From NCBI GenBank assembly GCA_900767075.1, contig CAAFXX010000008.1:1-8609 (forward strand): a stretch of DNA of 8,609 nt, given 5' to 3'. Positions within the stretch are counted from its first letter, which is position 1; every line of letters starts with the position of its first letter. The position numbers and the translations under genes are program-made. The notes beneath the pieces are model-generated. The model did no database searches and was not told the origin of the DNA. It worked only from the letters and a program-made list of their open reading frames with translations. The DNA comes from Bacteroidales bacterium (GTDB lineage: Bacteria; Bacteroidota; Bacteroidia; Bacteroidales; Muribaculaceae). Shown here one piece after another: positions 6,484 through 8,609 of the stretch.

Positions 6484-7485
6484 TTATTCCGTGATCGTGA
6501 CAAGATTGTATTTCTGGGAGCCGAGTCCTAACTTCTCCGCGGCAGTGAGGATATGGGTGCCGTGGCGCGAGTTGATGCGCTCGATGAGGTCGTCCTTGCC
6601 GTTGTCTTTCGAATCGAACACCATGTCGACGCATGCGCGGTCGAGGGCCACGGGGTCGAGCGACGCGAGGATTCCGAAATCCTTCATCTTCGGGTCGGCG
6701 GGATTGCCGTTGCAGTCGCAGTCGACCGAAAGGTTGTTTGCCACGCTTATATACAGTATATTCTTGCCAGTATGGCTTATGATCGCCTTGCAGGCGTCGG
6801 CCATCGACTCGAGGAAATCGTCCTGCTCGGCGATGTTCTTCCATATCTCCTTGGCGTCGGCGGTCTTGCCGGCGGAATGAATGTAGGCTTTGCCGTTCGA
6901 CGAGGCGATGCCGATCGAGATGTTCTTGAGCGCGCCGCCGAAGCCGCCCATCTGGTGGCCCTTGAAGTGGGAGAGCACCACGATGAAATCGTAGTTCAGG
7001 AAATCCTTGCCCACGATATCTTTCTGAAGGTGGAAGCCGCCCTCGACGGGGATTGCCGTCTCTCCCTCGGCATCCATGATGTCGACGGGGGCGATTGCCG
7101 TGTAGCCGTGGTCCTTCACAGCCTTGAGGTGCGCCTCGGTGGTGTTGCGGTTGCCGGCATAGGCGGTATTGCACTCGATCAGGGTGCCGTCGACGAGATT
7201 GACGAAATCCTTGATGAGTGCCGGGTCGAGCTGATGGCTCTTGTTGGATTCGCCGGTGGAGATCTTAACGCCCACCTTGCCTGTCGCCGGGCGGCCGAGA
7301 GCCTTGTAGATCTTGATGATGTTTTCGGGAGTGATGTCCTTGATGTAATAGACTGTCGGGAGGGTGTCGGCGGCTACAGCGGCGCCCTGTGCCTGCAGCT
7401 GTCCTGCCGATGCATTTCCGCAAGCCGGTGCCGTGGCGGCAATCGCCATGGCTGCCGATACTGTGATGATTTTGATAAGGTTCAT
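6484..7485 (-). CDS. Exported DUF362-family protein
   Basis: 333 aa. The ATG at 7485 starts a signal peptide (MNLIKIITVSAAMAIAATAP) with either a weak lipobox (APA|C, Cys22) or an AxA site near ASA|G (27-28). The DUF362 signature is clear: SHFKGHQMGGFGGALKNISI (172-191) and, further on, FGILASLDPVALDRACVDMV (270-289). Known: DUF362 proteins are often annotated as 'uncharacterised Fe-S centre proteins', and many carry an added 4Fe-4S ferredoxin domain. This one lacks a CxxCxxCxxxCP cluster motif; its cysteines are at 22, 105, 232, 256, 258 and 285, including a CDC pair (256-258). It lies 42 nt downstream of the TonB receptor with no promoter consensus between them, and the gap is A-rich (AAAACAACAAAAACAA just before the start), so the two are probably one operon. 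Inferred: a periplasmic or membrane-anchored step acting on whatever the receptor imports. The reaction is unknown. Confidence 0.85.
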   Translation of the reverse strand: MNLIKIITVSAAMAIAATAPACGNASAGQLQAQGAAVAADTLPTVYYIKDITPENIIKIYKALGRPATGKVGVKISTGESNKSHQLDPALIKDFVNLVDGTLIECNTAYAGNRNTTEAHLKAVKDHGYTAIAPVDIMDAEGETAIPVEGGFHLQKDIVGKDFLNYDFIVVLSHFKGHQMGGFGGALKNISIGIASSNGKAYIHSAGKTADAKEIWKNIAEQDDFLESMADACKAIISHTGKNILYISVANNLSVDCDCNGNPADPKMKDFGILASLDPVALDRACVDMVFDSKDNGKDDLIERINSRHGTHILTAAEKLGLGSQKYNLVTITE

Positions 7486-7527
7486 ACGCGGATTGTTTTT
7501 GTTGTTTTATATCTTGTTTTAGAATCT

Positions 7528-8609
7528 TCAGAATCTGAACGATACTCCGCCGGTGACGGTTATGCCGGGCATGTCGTAGCCCCGGTTTATCACATACTTG
7601 GTGTCTGTCACGTTGTCGAGGCGCAGGAGCACGCTCACCCAGCGGCAGATGTCGTAGCTCGCCTTAAGGTTCAGCAGCCAGTAATTCTGGCGGTCGATCC
7701 CTTCCGACACGTAAAGGGAGCCGATTCCGCGCAGCTCGGCACTGGCGTTGAAGCCCTTGAAGGCGTTCCAGTCGGCTCCGAGGAAAAACTGGTTGCGCGG
7801 CGCGCCGGTAAGGTTGTTGATGTCGGAGTGCAGGTAAGAGTATGAGGAATGAATGGTGAGCGTCTCGAGTGGATGGCATGCGAGCGACACCTCGATGCCC
7901 TTGTTGATGAACCGTCCGGTGTTGACATTCTTCATCTCGGCCACCTGTATCATATTGCTGCCGCGCGAATAGTAGGCGGTGACGGTGGCGTCGAGGATGG
8001 TGCCGAAACACTTCTGGAGCGACACCTCGTAATTCCACATCTTCTCCGGCTTGAGGTCGGGGTTCGCCATGCGGTATAGGTAGAGCTCGCGGAAGGAAGG
8101 GTTACGGTAGCCCATTGCCGCCGATGCCTTGATGGTGAAGAGATGCGCCGGCGATGCCGAGACGCCGAACTGAGGCACCCATTTGGTGCCGAACATGTCG
8201 CTGTTAGCCATGCGCAGCCCGGCGGTCGCAACCAGTTGGTCCTGCCACAACGACTGCGACGCTGTCAGATAGGGGGAGTATTCGTTGATTGTCTTTCGGT
8301 CGATGGTTCCCATCGCGCCGGGCTGGTGTGCGTTGCCTCCCGACATGGGGATTTTGCCGGTGTAGCGCGCGAAGTCGAAGCCCAAGGTCAGCACGGTCGA
8401 TTCCGTGGGGCTGTAGTTCTGGTATGCGAGGACACCCAGACGGTCGTCGAGGCTGTGGAAATGACGCGGGTCGTCGATGTAATGGTTGCCGTAGCTGTAA
8501 TAGGCGCGGATCACGCCGTCGGTCTTGCCGTATCGGTTCGACGCGCTGAGGGAGGTCTCGCCGCGTGTTATGTCCTGGTGATAGATGTCGGTCGACTCCG
8601 GATCGGAAA
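7528..8609 (-). CDS. TonB-dependent outer-membrane receptor, C-terminal 359 residues (partial, runs off right edge)
   Basis: The frame is open from base 8609 to the TGA at 7530-7528, so the true start and the plug/TonB box lie outside the window. A GTG at 8514 is just an internal Val. The visible part is the beta-barrel: alternating strands with aromatic ends, the conserved late-barrel block GYRNPSFRELYLYRMANPDL followed by KPE (around 8043-8115), a strand INKGIEVSLACHPLETLTIH, and the C-terminal NVTDTKYVINRGYDMPGITV then a strand ending in Phe, the usual BamA-recognised end. The 'GYdMPG' near the end resembles BtuB/CirA-type (COG1629/COG4771-like) receptors for cobalamin, haem or siderophores rather than SusC-type glycan importers, and no SusD gene follows it. 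The substrate cannot be assigned. It is followed after 42 nt by the DUF362 gene, probably in one transcript. Confidence 0.9.
   Translation of the reverse strand, partial: SDPESTDIYHQDITRGETSLSASNRYGKTDGVIRAYYSYGNHYIDDPRHFHSLDDRLGVLAYQNYSPTESTVLTLGFDFARYTGKIPMSGGNAHQPGAMGTIDRKTINEYSPYLTASQSLWQDQLVATAGLRMANSDMFGTKWVPQFGVSASPAHLFTIKASAAMGYRNPSFRELYLYRMANPDLKPEKMWNYEVSLQKCFGTILDATVTAYYSRGSNMIQVAEMKNVNTGRFINKGIEVSLACHPLETLTIHSSYSYLHSDINNLTGAPRNQFFLGADWNAFKGFNASAELRGIGSLYVSEGIDRQNYWLLNLKASYDICRWVSVLLRLDNVTDTKYVINRGYDMPGITVTGGVSFRF

Noticed and set aside
6484..7485. DUF362 protein as a classical 4Fe-4S ferredoxin-type protein
   Set aside because: No CxxCxxCxxxCP motif; only scattered cysteines and one CDC pair.
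6553..7845. Plus-strand open frame of 430 codons covering parts of the DUF362 and TonB receptor genes
   Set aside because: It spans two recognisable minus-strand genes and their intergenic gap, and its product is a Val/Asp/His-rich sequence typical of an antisense shadow.
7528..8609. Receptor as a SusC-type glycan importer of a polysaccharide utilisation locus
   Set aside because: No SusD-like lipoprotein or glycoside hydrolase follows it, and the C-terminal GYDMPG pattern fits BtuB/CirA-like receptors better; the N-terminus that would settle it is outside the window.
1..8609. CRISPR arrays, tRNA/rRNA genes, insertion sequences, attachment sites
   Set aside because: No regularly spaced repeats, no cloverleaf-like segments, no transposase or terminal inverted repeats were seen on reading both strands.

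Overview
The window looks like a chromosomal segment from a Bacteroidales bacterium, most plausibly a gut member such as a Muribaculaceae-type genome (the family level is inference). The reasons are exact matches to the Bacteroidetes -7 promoter consensus TAnnTTTG, A/T-rich leaders without a usable Shine-Dalgarno, two proteins with type IX secretion (T9SS) C-terminal sorting domains, a porin plus imelysin-lipoprotein pair, and a TonB-dependent receptor. Coding DNA is fairly GC-rich while the intergenic DNA is AT-rich. Nothing points to phage, transposons, CRISPR or tRNA/rRNA.

Layout. (1) Positions 1-1619, minus strand: a two-gene unit read right to left, an outer-membrane porin (444 aa) followed 29 nt later by an imelysin-like lipoprotein that runs off the left edge. 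(2) Positions 1620-1987: a 368-nt divergent intergenic region with a plausible promoter at each end. (3) Positions 1988-6370, plus strand: three exported proteins. The first is an 815-aa modular adhesin-like protein with a T9SS sorting domain. The second is a 162-aa mini-protein consisting of little more than a short beta-rich N-terminal segment and a T9SS sorting domain. The third, 9 nt downstream, is a 453-aa exported protein with no T9SS domain and apparently built of FnIII/Ig-like repeats. A strong hairpin with a poly-T loop separates the first gene from the second. (4) Positions 6426-6461: a near-perfect bidirectional terminator between convergent units. (5) Positions 6484-8609, minus strand: a TonB-dependent receptor (N-terminus off the right edge) followed 42 nt later by an exported DUF362-family protein.

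How it may fit together. The two outer units look like envelope uptake systems: porin plus imelysin, which in other bacteria is tied to iron or other metals, and TonB receptor plus DUF362. The central unit makes cell-surface or secreted proteins of unknown ligand. The most unusual item is the 815-aa protein. It appears to contain two FnIII domains, each split at the same place by an inserted jelly-roll/adhesin-type module, giving a duplicated nested architecture. No wholly new system can be demonstrated from the sequence alone.
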